Shown in pieces: positions 25,322-35,749 of a DNA stretch of 64,000 nucleotides. Numbering within the stretch: the stretch's first letter is position 1; each line of letters opens with the position of its first letter. The position numbers were made by a program, and so were the translations under genes. Location of the stretch: positions 2,674,010 through 2,738,009 of the forward strand of contig NC_060061.1 in assembly GCF_020283565.1 (NCBI RefSeq). The letters are read 5' to 3'. The DNA comes from Trifolium pratense. Its lineage: Eukaryota > Streptophyta > Magnoliopsida > Fabales > Fabaceae. Below the pieces are notes generated by a model that was given only the letters and a program-made list of their open reading frames with translations, did not search any database and was not told the DNA's origin.

Positions 25322-25601
25322 GATTCAAGCCCGAGAATTAATGTGAAGACAAGTTTTTAGATTAAAGTTATTTTGATGAAGACAAATATGTGAAAAGAAG
25401 AAAAAGATTGATTATGTTCAAATGCTCAAGGTTGAAGAAATTCAAATTATCAAATGAAGATGTTGATCAAGTTATGGGGAATAATCTTAGGTACAATATG
25501 CAATTCATTGTTATAAGCTTTAGTTGCTCACAAACATTCATCTAAAGCATGATTTTCATCAAAAAAAGGTTTTTAACTTAGAATTTTTTTCAAGTTTTTA
25601 A

Positions 25602-25756
25602 GCAGGTAAATCGATTTACCTTAACAGAGAAATTGATTTACCAAAGTTGAATTTTTGACAAGGAAATCGATTTACCCAATGCAATTTTGAAACTTTTTTA
25701 ACCTTAAAAAAGGAAGGGAAATCGATTTCCCTAGTAATGAAAATCGATTTACCTCT
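25602..25756. repeat. Cluster of AATCGATTT-type palindromic motifs
   Basis: Five related motifs occur within about 150 bp: GGTAAATCGATTTACC, AAATTGATTTACC, GGAAATCGATTTACCC, GGAAATCGATTTCCC and AAAATCGATTTACC. The first is a perfect 16-bp palindrome. Confidence 0.85.
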
Positions 25757-25801
25757 ACATCCATTTGAAAATTCTCATACGTAAACACACCTTTTCATTA
25801 T

Positions 25802-26524
25802 GGAGAAAACTTACACACAGTTCCTTACCTCCTGTTTTTACTATTCTCAAATCATAACATGACACGTGTATCACTTTATCCACATCATCTTAAGAAACTG
25901 AACGGCGTGAAATTTTTTCCGTTACCCCTGTTAAACCGCACTATCCGTTTTCCAATCAACACCACATGATAGCCATCACACACGTTTTGTAGCCTTTCCA
26001 ATCTATCAAAATTCAAGTGTACCAAATTACCTTTGCAAACCTCATCTCCGGTTGGTGCTTACTACATCTTTCCAATGGTCATGCGCAGGTACTCACCCTT
26101 CATTGCATTTGACAAAATTATTGTGGGGATGTATCACGCAGGAAGAAAGCATGTGTTGTGGCTTTTTCTGGGTGTGTGAACGAAACGAGAACAAGCATAT
26201 ATAAATAGGGGAGGCTAAGAAATAGAAGTTTTCAAGGATAACAAGTTTGGATTTTTAGTTATGGATCGTTTCATGTTTTTTTCAATCCGTGAATCTGTTA
26301 TGCCTCAGAAGAAGGAGATTGTTCTCCATGTTGTAGCCATTGTCCAATCTCATGGTGTGTCGTGTTAATTTGCAAGAGACGGTGTCAAACAGAGCAACAG
26401 AAGAGTTAACGCATTTAGAGGAGGTGTAATTTATTATTTAATAAAATAAAGAAAAAACAGGTGTCATGTTATGATTTGAGAATAGTATAAACAGGAGGTA
26501 AGGAACTGTGTGTAAGTTTTCTCC
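25802..26524. mobile_element. Mutator-like non-autonomous element with 9-bp TSD
   Basis: Terminal inverted repeats of about 65 bp start GGAGAAAACTTACACACAGT and are flanked by the 9-bp duplication TTTCATTAT (25793-25801 and 26525-26533), the MULE signature. The 723-bp element encodes no transposase. Its interior contains TATATAAATA near 26199 and a 35-codon ORF at 26261-26368. Confidence 0.9.
26261..26368 (+). CDS. Small ORF (35 aa) inside the MULE-type element
   Basis: ATG begins MDRFMFFSIRESVMPQKKEI and ends HGVSC-stop. It lies about 60 bp downstream of a TATATAAATA box within the element. It is unrecognised and may be a captured promoter plus first exon, or chance. Nothing shows that it is translated. 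Confidence 0.2.
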   Translation: MDRFMFFSIRESVMPQKKEIVLHVVAIVQSHGVSC

Positions 26525-26876
26525 TTTCATTATTATACCTCTTCCAAATTATTGCAATTGTATTTTCAAAGAAATGTCATTTTCTATATAAATATACATC
26601 AGAATTTTCTCAAAAACAAGGAATCACTTCATTAACTTTTCATAACAATTCTCTGCAAATATTTTCACAAAACTCTCTGAAACTGTTCTACATAATTTCA
26701 TATCAGATAAAAATTTCCTGAGCACTTAGAGTTTATCATTCTGAATTGTTATATTGAAAGTGAAAACAAATTATTGGAATTTTGTTGTATCAAAATTTGT
26801 ACTCAAACTCTTGTATAAAATTCAGATTAGTGTGAACATTTTTTTTTTGAATCAGCAAAATATGTATTAAATATTA

Positions 26877-27742
26877 GGCTAAATTGCACTTTTGGTCCCC
26901 TAAGTTTCAGAAAATTGCGATTTTGGTCCCCTATGTTTCAAAATATCACTTTTGGCCCCCTATGTTTACCCCCTTTTGCAAAAAATTCATTTTGACTAAG
27001 TCAACACTGATGTGGCAAGTCACTTAAGTGACTTGGCTGCCACATCGGTTTTTTTTTTTCTATCTAATAATTAAAATAAAAAAAAAATAAAAAGGAGAGG
27101 AAGGGGAAGGAATAGTGACTGAGACAAATAACTTTGGTGAGGGATCAAAGAACCTGTTCCATCGGTGTAGTGGCTAACAAACAATTACATTTTTTCTTTA
27201 ACGGCAAAAAATTTCGTTAATAAAAAAATGAAACAGAGTATAAGTTGTCAAATTTTGATGCTAGTCAAACCATATATATCCTGAATCAATTGCTGGCAAA
27301 ATTTTAGCAACAAAACAAACATGGCATAAGCCTACAACCAACACTAAAACAAGCTAATGAAAACACGGCTGCAATGGAAGAGAAGGAAAAAATTGGAGAG
27401 CAGGACATGAGTGGAATTAGAGCAGATGTAGATGAAAATGGGAGAGGTGATGAAGGTTGAGGTTGATCAAGATGAAGTTGATTAGGTTGAATGAGTGGAA
27501 TCACATGGCTTCTTCCTCTCCTTTTTTTATTTTTATTATTTTTTATTTTAATTATTAGATGGAAAAAAAGCTGACAAGGCAGCTGAGTCACTTAAGTGAC
27601 TTGTCACGTCAGCATTGACTTGGTCAAAATTGACCTTTTGCAAAGGGGGGTAAACATAAGGGGCCAGAAGTGCTATTTTGAAACATAGGGGGTTAAAATC
27701 GCAAGTTTCTGAAACTTAGGGGGCCAAAAATGCAATTTAGCC
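26877..27742. mobile_element. Mutator-like foldback element with long TIRs and 9-bp TSD
   Basis: The left arm (26877 to about 27065) begins GGCTAAATTGCACTTTTGG and the right arm is its near-complement ending CCAAAAATGCAATTTAGCC, so each TIR is roughly 180 bp. The 9-bp duplication TAAATATTA flanks it at 26868-26876 and 27743-27751. The arms repeat 'tttggtcccctaagttt'-type phrases and a CACTTAAGTG palindrome. No transposase is present. A 95-codon minus-strand frame at 27304-27591 is low-complexity and not supported as a gene. Confidence 0.92.
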
Positions 27743-27924
27743 TAAATATTAAAGAGTGCTTCAATGCACAAGGAGTACATAAAGTCACTAGTGAAAAAAA
27801 AAACACAAATAGAATAAAGAGCTAAAAGGAAAATACAAGAACAAAAAGGAGTGGCACGACATTGAAAGAATGAAAGCACCCTCACTAAAGCAGACCTCTC
27901 TTCTTTACCTTCCTAGACAAAGCA

Positions 27925-28576
27925 ATGGTTCTCTATTCCATTCGTAATAAAGGCAAGAGCCAGAATTCAACTTGCTTATCCACCATTTTCCAGGAAGTTA
28001 CCTTAACCTCTACCACCAGTTCGGTAATATCAGTACTGCAATTCTCAAAAATCATCTTATTCCTTTGTCGCCACAAATTCCAAACAACAACGTTCCAATT
28101 CATCACCAAACCTTGACGCTTCTGTTTACAACCAGGGGTAGCCGCAAGAGAATTTAACATAGAAAACATATTATGTGGTAACATGAATTCCAATCCTAGC
28201 CAAGATAGAATCTTTCCCCAGACTTGTGTCGCAAAACGGCAATAAATGAAAGATGAATTGAGGTCTCTGCACAGTCGCGACACAGCACACACATCTTGTC
28301 ACCAGTATCGTGAATGATCTGCCTTCTGAACAAATTATCTCTCGTTGGGATCCTGTCGAGAAGCAGCATCCACGCAAATCCCTGTGCTTTGGACGATGCT
28401 TGAGATTTTCCAGATTGATTTGAAAGTCGTGGCGTGGCTTGTTCCGTTGCAATATTCGCCCTTTCCACTAACAACTTGGAAACCATCTCATAAGTCGACT
28501 TGACTGTAAACACCTTGCTATCCAGAATTGTTGGAAGCAAGAGAGTGAAAAAGAGAGGATTGTTCTCTTGTTTCAC
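27925..28576 (-). pseudogene. LINE 3' fragment (zf-RVT and tail)
   Basis: Minus-strand frame 28576-28196 includes STYEMVSKLL, FAWMLLLDRIPTRDNLFRRQ and CVLCRDCAETSIHL. Frame 28292-27933 continues with FATQVWGKILSWLGLEF and VVWNLWRQRNKMIFE. This is the zinc-binding and C-terminal region of a plant LINE ORF2, with at least one frameshift. Confidence 0.85.
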
Positions 28577-28674
28577 TTTGTATAACGGGAATCACCTTGT
28601 TGTCCACGATTGTTGGAAGCAAAAAAGTGAAAAAATAGAGGATTGTTCTCTTGTTTCACTTTATAAAGATCATG
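28511..28674. repeat. Two-copy tandem duplication (period 82 bp)
   Basis: CACCTTG...ATTGTTGGAAGCA...GAGGATTGTTCTCTTGTTTC is repeated at 28511 and 28593 with few changes. It overlaps the start of the LINE fragment. Confidence 0.85.
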
Positions 28675-29521
28675 GTGAAATCTTTTACAGGGTGTGAAGA
28701 GAGTGAACGTACCATTAGGGGAACCACTATAAATCTCTTCTCTTTCCCGCTCTCTTTATTTTTCTGCACTTTATTCATATTATTCACCACAAACCTTCAA
28801 GAAAAATAAAATTACCATAACATCCCTAAAAATATTCAATTAGTTATAAAACCTAATTCAACCCCCTCCTCTTAGGTTGCACTACAATAATTACTATTAC
28901 AAATGCCTCTAGTCATCTACTACACTGCCATGGCACCGAAGAAGTTTTAAAAAATTATAAAAAGTTTCTCGGCACAAAAAATATAAATTTGATTTATGAA
29001 TTTTTAAATGTAAAAAATTTAAGATAAAAATAATGAAAATAGAAACTTATGAATCAAATTTTGAATGAAAAATAATTAGGGAGTAAAGAAAAATATATTT
29101 TACCTAACATATTATAATTTTGAAGGATTATAGTGAAATTTAACTTACAATAATAATAAGAAAAATGCTAAAAGGAATGTTTAATTGAAATATTACTTCA
29201 AAAATAAAATTATGAAAATTTGTGAAATTAACACATTAAAAATTAAAATATTTTATATTTTAAATAAATTATTTTCACAACACTACTAGTTAACAAAAGC
29301 GTAATATTTCCTCAAATGCTTAGGATAAGAGAAAGTTTGCTTTTTAGATTTATTGAAAATTTAATGTAAAAAACAAACTTCCTCTTGTATCATGGACGCA
29401 GGGAGTAATATCATAATAGCCCTTAGTTTTGATGGGTTATGATTTAAGAGAAAGAGTTTAGAAGTGGTATGTTGGGTTGTGAATGGAAGGAAGGTATAGG
29501 TAGAAAAATTGGCGTGCGAGG
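28675..29521. other. Intergenic, AT-rich, upstream of the YaaW-like gene
   Basis: Mostly A/T-rich sequence with no recognisable domain. It presumably contains the promoter of the gene starting at 29522; no clear TATA position was chosen. Confidence 0.4.
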
Positions 29522-32500
29522 ATGAGGTGGTGTGGAAGTGCAACAAGTGGAGTGGCCTTACCATCATCATCATCATGGTTTTGTTCTTGTTGGAAATGGA
29601 AACTGTGTCACACTTACCCAGTAACAACAACAACAACAGTAAGCTTTCTCATTATTTTTATTTAATTTATAATTTAATAATAATAATTCAATTGAGAACT
29701 TGAAATCATATCTCTGTATCTATCTATCTATCCTCAACTCAATTGTAAAGGAATTGGTTTCGCCCAAAAGCAAACGCAATCGCAATCGGAATGTGAATGT
29801 GAAGGTGCTTTGTCAAAAAAAGGTAGATGTAAGTGAAGAACGACGGGCCTTTGACTTCGATCCTGATCTGCGATCGGTGCTTGAACTTGCAACGGACTCG
29901 GAGCTCTGTGAAATTCAAACAATCCTTTTCGGCCCAAGGTATTGTGTTGTGTTGTTTCTCTCTTATCCATTTCTCGTTCTATTAATTAATTAATTAATAA
30001 TAAATGTCATCCATTCTATTCCATTCCATCAGCTACTTGAGTCCTTTGCTGAAATCCATCACAACAACAACAACTACTAGTAGGACCTTGAAGAAGGAGG
30101 AGGTGGAAATAATCGATCCATCCACGATTGGGTATGACATTCAACTACGCCAACAATTTATAGCCACTCTTGAGTCCCGCTTTTTCTTCCTCGCAGCTGA
30201 TGCCCGTTCAACATTAAGGTTTTTCTTTTTCATTATTATTATTATTATCACCATCATCATTGTCATTCATTTGTCACACTAAATAATTCTTAAGCTGTTA
30301 GGATAGAGCCACATCAATGGTTTTATATTATTTCTAACGGTTCATTCTCAGGGGTTGGAGGCCATCTTACAGAAATGTGTTGCTTAATCTAAGTAAAAAA
30401 TTGGATATTCCTTGCTCAACTCAACTCTCAACTCACGACCTTGAATTAGAAGTATTCCTCCACCTTTTACACTACGACTCAACGTATGTAACCAAATCAA
30501 AATTATATTAATAATTTTTTTTATACTCTACTTCTCTAACTGCTCCTCATCATCTAAAGCTTCAATATACATACTTTAATCAGTGAAGAATCAGGAGGAG
30601 ACCATACAGGCTTATTGGATGTATCCACTGCGTCTCATGCTCAGGGAACTCTACAACTTGGACTCGATCAATGGAAAATGCAGTCAAAAGTTGGAGCACA
30701 AGACTTTCAATCTATTCTTTTGAAGGTTTTTTTTTTTCTTTCTTTTTTTAATTCTTGCTTAACTCATTCACTTTACATCTCACTATCTTTTCAATTCTAT
30801 ATTTTGGCTCATATTTTCTTTTCATTTCTTTTTACACCCCCAGGGAGGTGGTATATTTACTTTGGCAAAGATATATCAATTGGTAAGAGAATATATCTTT
30901 GTTTTATTAGTTGTCTATGTTCAATGTTTCTCCAAAAGAAACCAGTTTGGCTTCCTTTTTTTCACTCCTATTCATGACTGGACGATCACTTGTAGTTTGC
31001 GAGGAAATTATCTGGGAAAATGCTTGTAGAAGCTGCTAACTACCAGGTTAAGAAAGAGTTAGTGAAGAAGGTATACATTGCTACTGGTGGTTGTTTTGGT
31101 AACATGATCAATATTTCTCAACAATAACTTGTACATGTATTTTGCTCTATGTGATTTACAGGGTGGACATTTAGCTATGATCAATCTAGAATCCAGGGTA
31201 GCTTTGCTTGCAGCAAAACAGGTGCCTTACAAAACAATTTGATGGATTAGGATCCACTGACTTTAGAGCGCCAAAGTGAAACTCTTAGTTTACCTAAAAA
31301 AAAGACTTTAGAGCGCCAAGTCAGTCTGACTTTCAACCTTTATAGCCCCGACCATCACTATCGACTCTGACCACCGCCACTGTCTCATTTCTAACCGCCA
31401 CAACTAGATCAACACCGCCGCTGTCTCATTTCTAATTGCCTGTATTTATGCTTTTATTGCGCCATAAATCTTCACATTACAATTTGAAAAATCCATAATA
31501 CCTTCAACACCATTGTCATGCTTCAAATGTTTATACTTTAGTGTCAATAATCCGTTCAACACCAGTTTAAATTAACAACCAACACCCCCAATTGACTTGT
31601 GTGTTGTGATCTGGAAATTTGAAATGGTTGTGGTGGTCGGATTTACAACCATAGTAGTCCTACTATAATCTCGTTCAAACTGGTTGTAGTGGTTAGAATA
31701 GAATCAAACGGCAACAGTGGTCGGAAATGGTTTGGATGATGGTGTGCGGGGGTTCGCAGGTAAAAGCGTGCTTGGGGAAGGAGATGAAACTGCAGCGTAC
31801 AAGTTTCTGTGTTGTTTCAAAAACAATTCCAGAAAAACAAAGCCACGTGGTGCAATATGAAGTGTAAGATTGATCTAATGGTCCATAAAGGTTGAAAGTT
31901 AGAGCGACTTTGGCGCCCAAAAGTCAGGGAATCCAAATCCCAATTTGATATGCTTCTTTTGTTGTCAATTTATTTCATAGGAATCTATTTTAGTGGCATG
32001 AATGTACTAAATATATTCGCAGATGCATAGGTAAAATTGACTTATAGATGGCTAAACCTATTATGCTGTATCCAATATTTTGCAGCTTCAACTTCTTATG
32101 CACCAGTTAAATAGAAAAACGTGAAATGAGTTTGAATTTAGACATTGTCATCATAGAACTTCACGATAAAGTTAATGTTCTTTGTGGTAGTTATATCAAC
32201 AAAGTTGGTTACTTTGTCTCTTAAGTAGATTTTATTTTTTTCAAAAATAAGTTGGTGTTTCAGTTTGTGTTGATTTTATGTGATGTTTATCATCTGAAGT
32301 TTGATATGTTCTAGGGGTTTCTCGGTGCTGCATCAAGATATCTGGGTTTTAGAAGCATGCTCACATTACTTGGACCTGTGTATGCCCCACACCTCCTTTT
32401 AATTATTTCAATATCTAGCAGTTTTATATTTTTGTACACTAAACTTTCCTTGCATGAATTAATCTTTGGTGGTTACTTTGTGTTGTGTGTGTGTGTGTGT

Positions 32501-35500
32501 GTGTTTGTTTCTACAAAACATTGTTCATTTTCATCTTGCAACCACTTGCCTCGTTTGCTTATGTTTGTCAAAACCCCATGGCAAACCAGAACATCCTAAC
32601 ATATTTAGTCATTAATCCCCTCAATCCATATTTTCTTCATGGCAATAAGAGTCCTTCACAGCCATTGGTCTTCCCCTCCTTTCTGGACCAAACTACCATA
32701 CCTGGTCTAAGGCTATGAAAGTCACTCCCATGGCTAAAAATAAGATGTGTTTTGTTGATGGTTCTCTTTTATCACCTCTGCCTTCTGATCCTCTCTATGG
32801 AGCATGGCGAAGATGAAAGATGTAATAACATGGTTTTTGCTTGGATCCGTCGATCTATTTCGGAATCCATAACTTCACATTCCCCTCAATTATTCTGCTT
32901 CCGTATACTATGACAACCAATCAGCCATATCTCTTGCCCACAATCCCACCTTTCACGAGCGCACAAAACACATAAAGATTGACAATCACGTCATTCATGA
33001 AAAAGATCACCAAAGGCTTAATTCATTTGCTGCATGTCACCTCTACCAATCAGCTTGCAGATGTCTTCACCAAACTCTTGTTTCTTTCTCCATTTCATAA
33101 ATGTATTTCCAAGTTAGGACTCATTAACATCCATAGTCCAACTTGAGGGGGATGTTACCATAGTTAAATATATGATTAAATGTCAGATATTGAAATTAGA
33201 TCGTATTAAAAAGTTACTCATTGGTAGTTACTTTGTGATATATATAAAAGGGGGCTGTTGTATTATTTCAGTAAAGAGAATTAGATCAATTGTTATGATG
33301 GATTTCTTCAACTAACGATATGAATAGATTTTTTCACTCTGTTCTCAGAAATAAAATTTTTATTTGAGATTTGTACACCATTTCCTTACATCTAATGACA
33401 AGCCCATTGTTAATGTGTGTGGTGTGGGTGAGTGGGGGTAATATAAGGGGGGTAATATAATTGGAGAGAGAGAAAATGTGGGGAATATGATAGAATCATG
33501 AGATGTGTGTTTTTATTGGGAAGGGTAACCGTTAGAGGGTAGTTTTTGGCATCTTGGGTTTTGGATGATGTAGAGAGTGAGGAGCCGATCCTTCTATCAG
33601 GTTATTTTCCATTGTTCTCTGTAATTCACTTCTGCAAGGAGTTGACCTCCATTCATTTAAATTTTGTTTTATTGTATTCTTCAGTCCTAAACATAAGAAG
33701 AGCCGAGGGCGAGGACATATCATCTGGTTCAGTTATGCAGAATTATTTCTTAGTGCTTATCTCTTATTTCTGAGTTGGGTCCTATCAACATAATTTATTT
33801 TGTTTATCTAGTTTGTTTAGTGATCAGTTTAGTTTACCTCTGTTCCTTTTTGGGTGATTGATCATAGAAAGTAGCGTTGAAGAAAACTCCCGGAGTAAAA
33901 TATAGCATTTCTTTGTCTAATTTGGTGCCCTTTTTTGTCCTGCTACCTAACCCAGAGTCTGATTTCTTGGTTGCTTGAACAGAAACTGACAAATTTTCAA
34001 AGTGGACATGGTCTCCTGTGGGGAATTGGAAAAACTGTCTCTGACTCTATACTCGTTTTTCGTAGGTGTTTGTGTGCAATATTTGATTTTTCTGTGTTTT
34101 TTCCTTGGTGATTTTGGTGGTGCTTGGGAAGAAGGGAAAAAAAACTTCTAAAGCTTCTATTTAGTTTTGTTTTTCCTTTCTCAAGTGTCAAATGCTTCTA
34201 TACCAATTAAGTTTTACCATACTTTCTTGCATCTCAAATTTTTCTTTTAGGTGAATTATAGTTGTGTTCTGAGGCCAAAGGGGTAAAATACGGAAAAACT
34301 TTACCCCTCACCACCTCTCTCTCATCCTCGTCCTTCATTTCCCTAAACCCACCTTGTCAAAATCGGTAATTGATAGCAGAGGGGTATAATTGGTGGCCCG
34401 TTGTTGTTGACCCTAACACATCACCCCCCCTCCTCTGGCACCACAACCTCAATACCAATGAATCAATGACATTATCAAGAACACTGCAGTGACCTCAACA
34501 TCATTCTTGTTTCCCCTTCTATTCAACCTTGTTCAAATGAATTTCTTCTTTCAACTCCATCATCCTCTCCTTGTATGCCTTTATCCGCTTTTGGCTCACC
34601 TAAACCACTGACACCTGCTATTGCTGTAGCTTATTCCATTTTTCATCACAACATCATCCCCATAATCACCTTGTCGTAGCTCAACCTCCCAAAAGTTGTC
34701 ATGTCAAGATCAAACAATGACGGCAACATCTATGTCTTGATCGACGGAAAGAGAACATCGTCATATCCATGAAAGAGATTATGTCATTTTCAGCATCACC
34801 AGTGCTGTCATTTTCTTGGTCATATTTGCATTTGTACTTGCAGGCTTTGCCACTAAAACCCTCGTCCAGGCACCAAAAGTCAACCATGCATGCCATGATT
34901 GTGGTGTGTGAAGAACAGATTTAGAACCCTAGCCCCTTTAGGGTTTATATACAATTTGGATTATAACACCATCTGTTCGGTGAGTATGGCAGCAGTGTTG
35001 GGAGAGGAGGGTCACGTGCGGTGCGGGATGGGGCAGCACTGTGTGATTGTGGAATAGGCCATTTTTTATTTCTATCCTTGTCCAATGGAGCCATTTTTTA
35101 ATTTCATTTTTGCACTTAATATCAGTAACTGCTAGACAGCCTTCTGTTGAGGTGTCAGTGAACTCGGTTTAAGATTTGTCAGCTGCATATCTATTTCCTC
35201 TTTGCTCTCATGCTTTATTACTGTTTGAGGCATTACAAAACAATTTATGCTCTGTTTGTTTTATTTGGCATTTGCAACAGGCTTTGGGGAACATTTCTGG
35301 CTGATCTTGTGATTCAAATGCTGGGAACAGATTATGCTAGGATCTTGCGAACAATTTATGCTTTGGCTCAGGCAATATTTATATGCTCTGTTCTTAGTTG
35401 CCTGCTTGATTTGATATGATTTGCTTGTAAGATGTCTAGGGTTTAAACTCTTCTACTGACAAATTCCCCCTCCCATAACAAATTAACCACTAACGTCTAC

Positions 35501-35749
35501 CTATAAAAAAATATGTATAATAGCATATGATTGTTTCCTATTCTACTGGATCATCATATATGTGACAGAATCGCTGCCTTCTGTCTATGTATGTTCTGTT
35601 TTGTTTTAACTTTTGGAGATAATGCCATAGAATCATTATTAGCTATGACTCACTAGTTATCTGATACTTCCATTTTTCGTTCTTTGTTTTTGCTTTAGAT
35701 TCGAGTCATCCGCACATATAAGCTGCCATCAGATGTTGCTGAGGAATAG
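29522..35749 (+). CDS. YaaW/UPF0174-like protein, probably plastid-targeted
   Basis: Eleven exons: 29522-29638, 29751-29938, 30033-30218, 30352-30483, 30584-30725, 30844-30882, 30996-31070, 31162-31221, 32315-32379, 35281-35371 and 35699-35749. All phases join, giving 381 aa. The N-terminus (MRWCGSATSGVALPSSSSWF) is Ser/Thr-rich with no acidic residues, like a chloroplast transit peptide. LELATDSELCEIQTILFG, then GWRPSYRNVLLNLSKKLDIP and LELEVFLHLL match the layout of E. coli YaaW (UPF0174; cellular role unclear). A Gly/Ala-rich stretch (LLAAKQGFLGAASRYLGF) follows. The last intron uses a GC donor (CAG|GCAATA). The function is unknown; the family call is by eye. Confidence 0.8.
31244..31940. 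mobile_element. Mutator-like MITE in intron 8 of the YaaW-like gene
   Basis: Imperfect TIRs GGATTAGGATCCACTGAC and (complement of the right end) GGATTTGGATTCCCTGAC. A nearby inner inverted repeat GACTTTCAACCTTTATA pairs with CATAAAGGTTGAAAG. The 9-bp duplication CAATTTGAT lies at 31235-31243 and 31941-31949. It is 697 bp and non-coding. Confidence 0.85.
32480..32506. repeat. (GT)n microsatellite
   Basis: Run of GT dinucleotides in intron 9 of the YaaW-like gene. Confidence 0.9.
32590..33330 (+). mobile_element. Deleted copia-type retrotransposon in intron 9 of the YaaW-like gene
   Basis: The 5' part (32610-32830) reads NPYFLHGNKSPSQPLVFPSF and, after a frameshift, NYHTWSKAM-like text then NKMCFVDGS, the gag N-terminal block. 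From about 32910 it reads NQSAISLAHNPTFHERTKHI, the copia RNase H end. A polypurine tract (TTGAGGGGGA, about 33143) is followed by an LTR-like TGTTACCATAG and a TATATATAAAAG box. Everything between gag and RNase H is missing. Confidence 0.75.
33331..35200. other. Rest of YaaW-like intron 9
   Basis: No coding domain recognised. There are C/T-rich stretches at 34290-34700 and scattered short ORFs without coding character. It is probably decayed transposon sequence. Confidence 0.4.

Noticed and set aside
27304..27591. 95-codon ORF inside the long-TIR element
   Set aside because: Basic/hydrophobic low-complexity text in an inverted-repeat element; not conserved-looking and no start context support.
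29361..29636. Minus-strand ORF with a transit-peptide-like start (MMMMMVRPLHLLHF)
   Set aside because: Antisense to exon 1 of the YaaW-like gene; no downstream exons or domain on that strand.
33546..33773. 75-codon ORF in YaaW-like intron 9
   Set aside because: No domain; lies in probable LTR remnant sequence.
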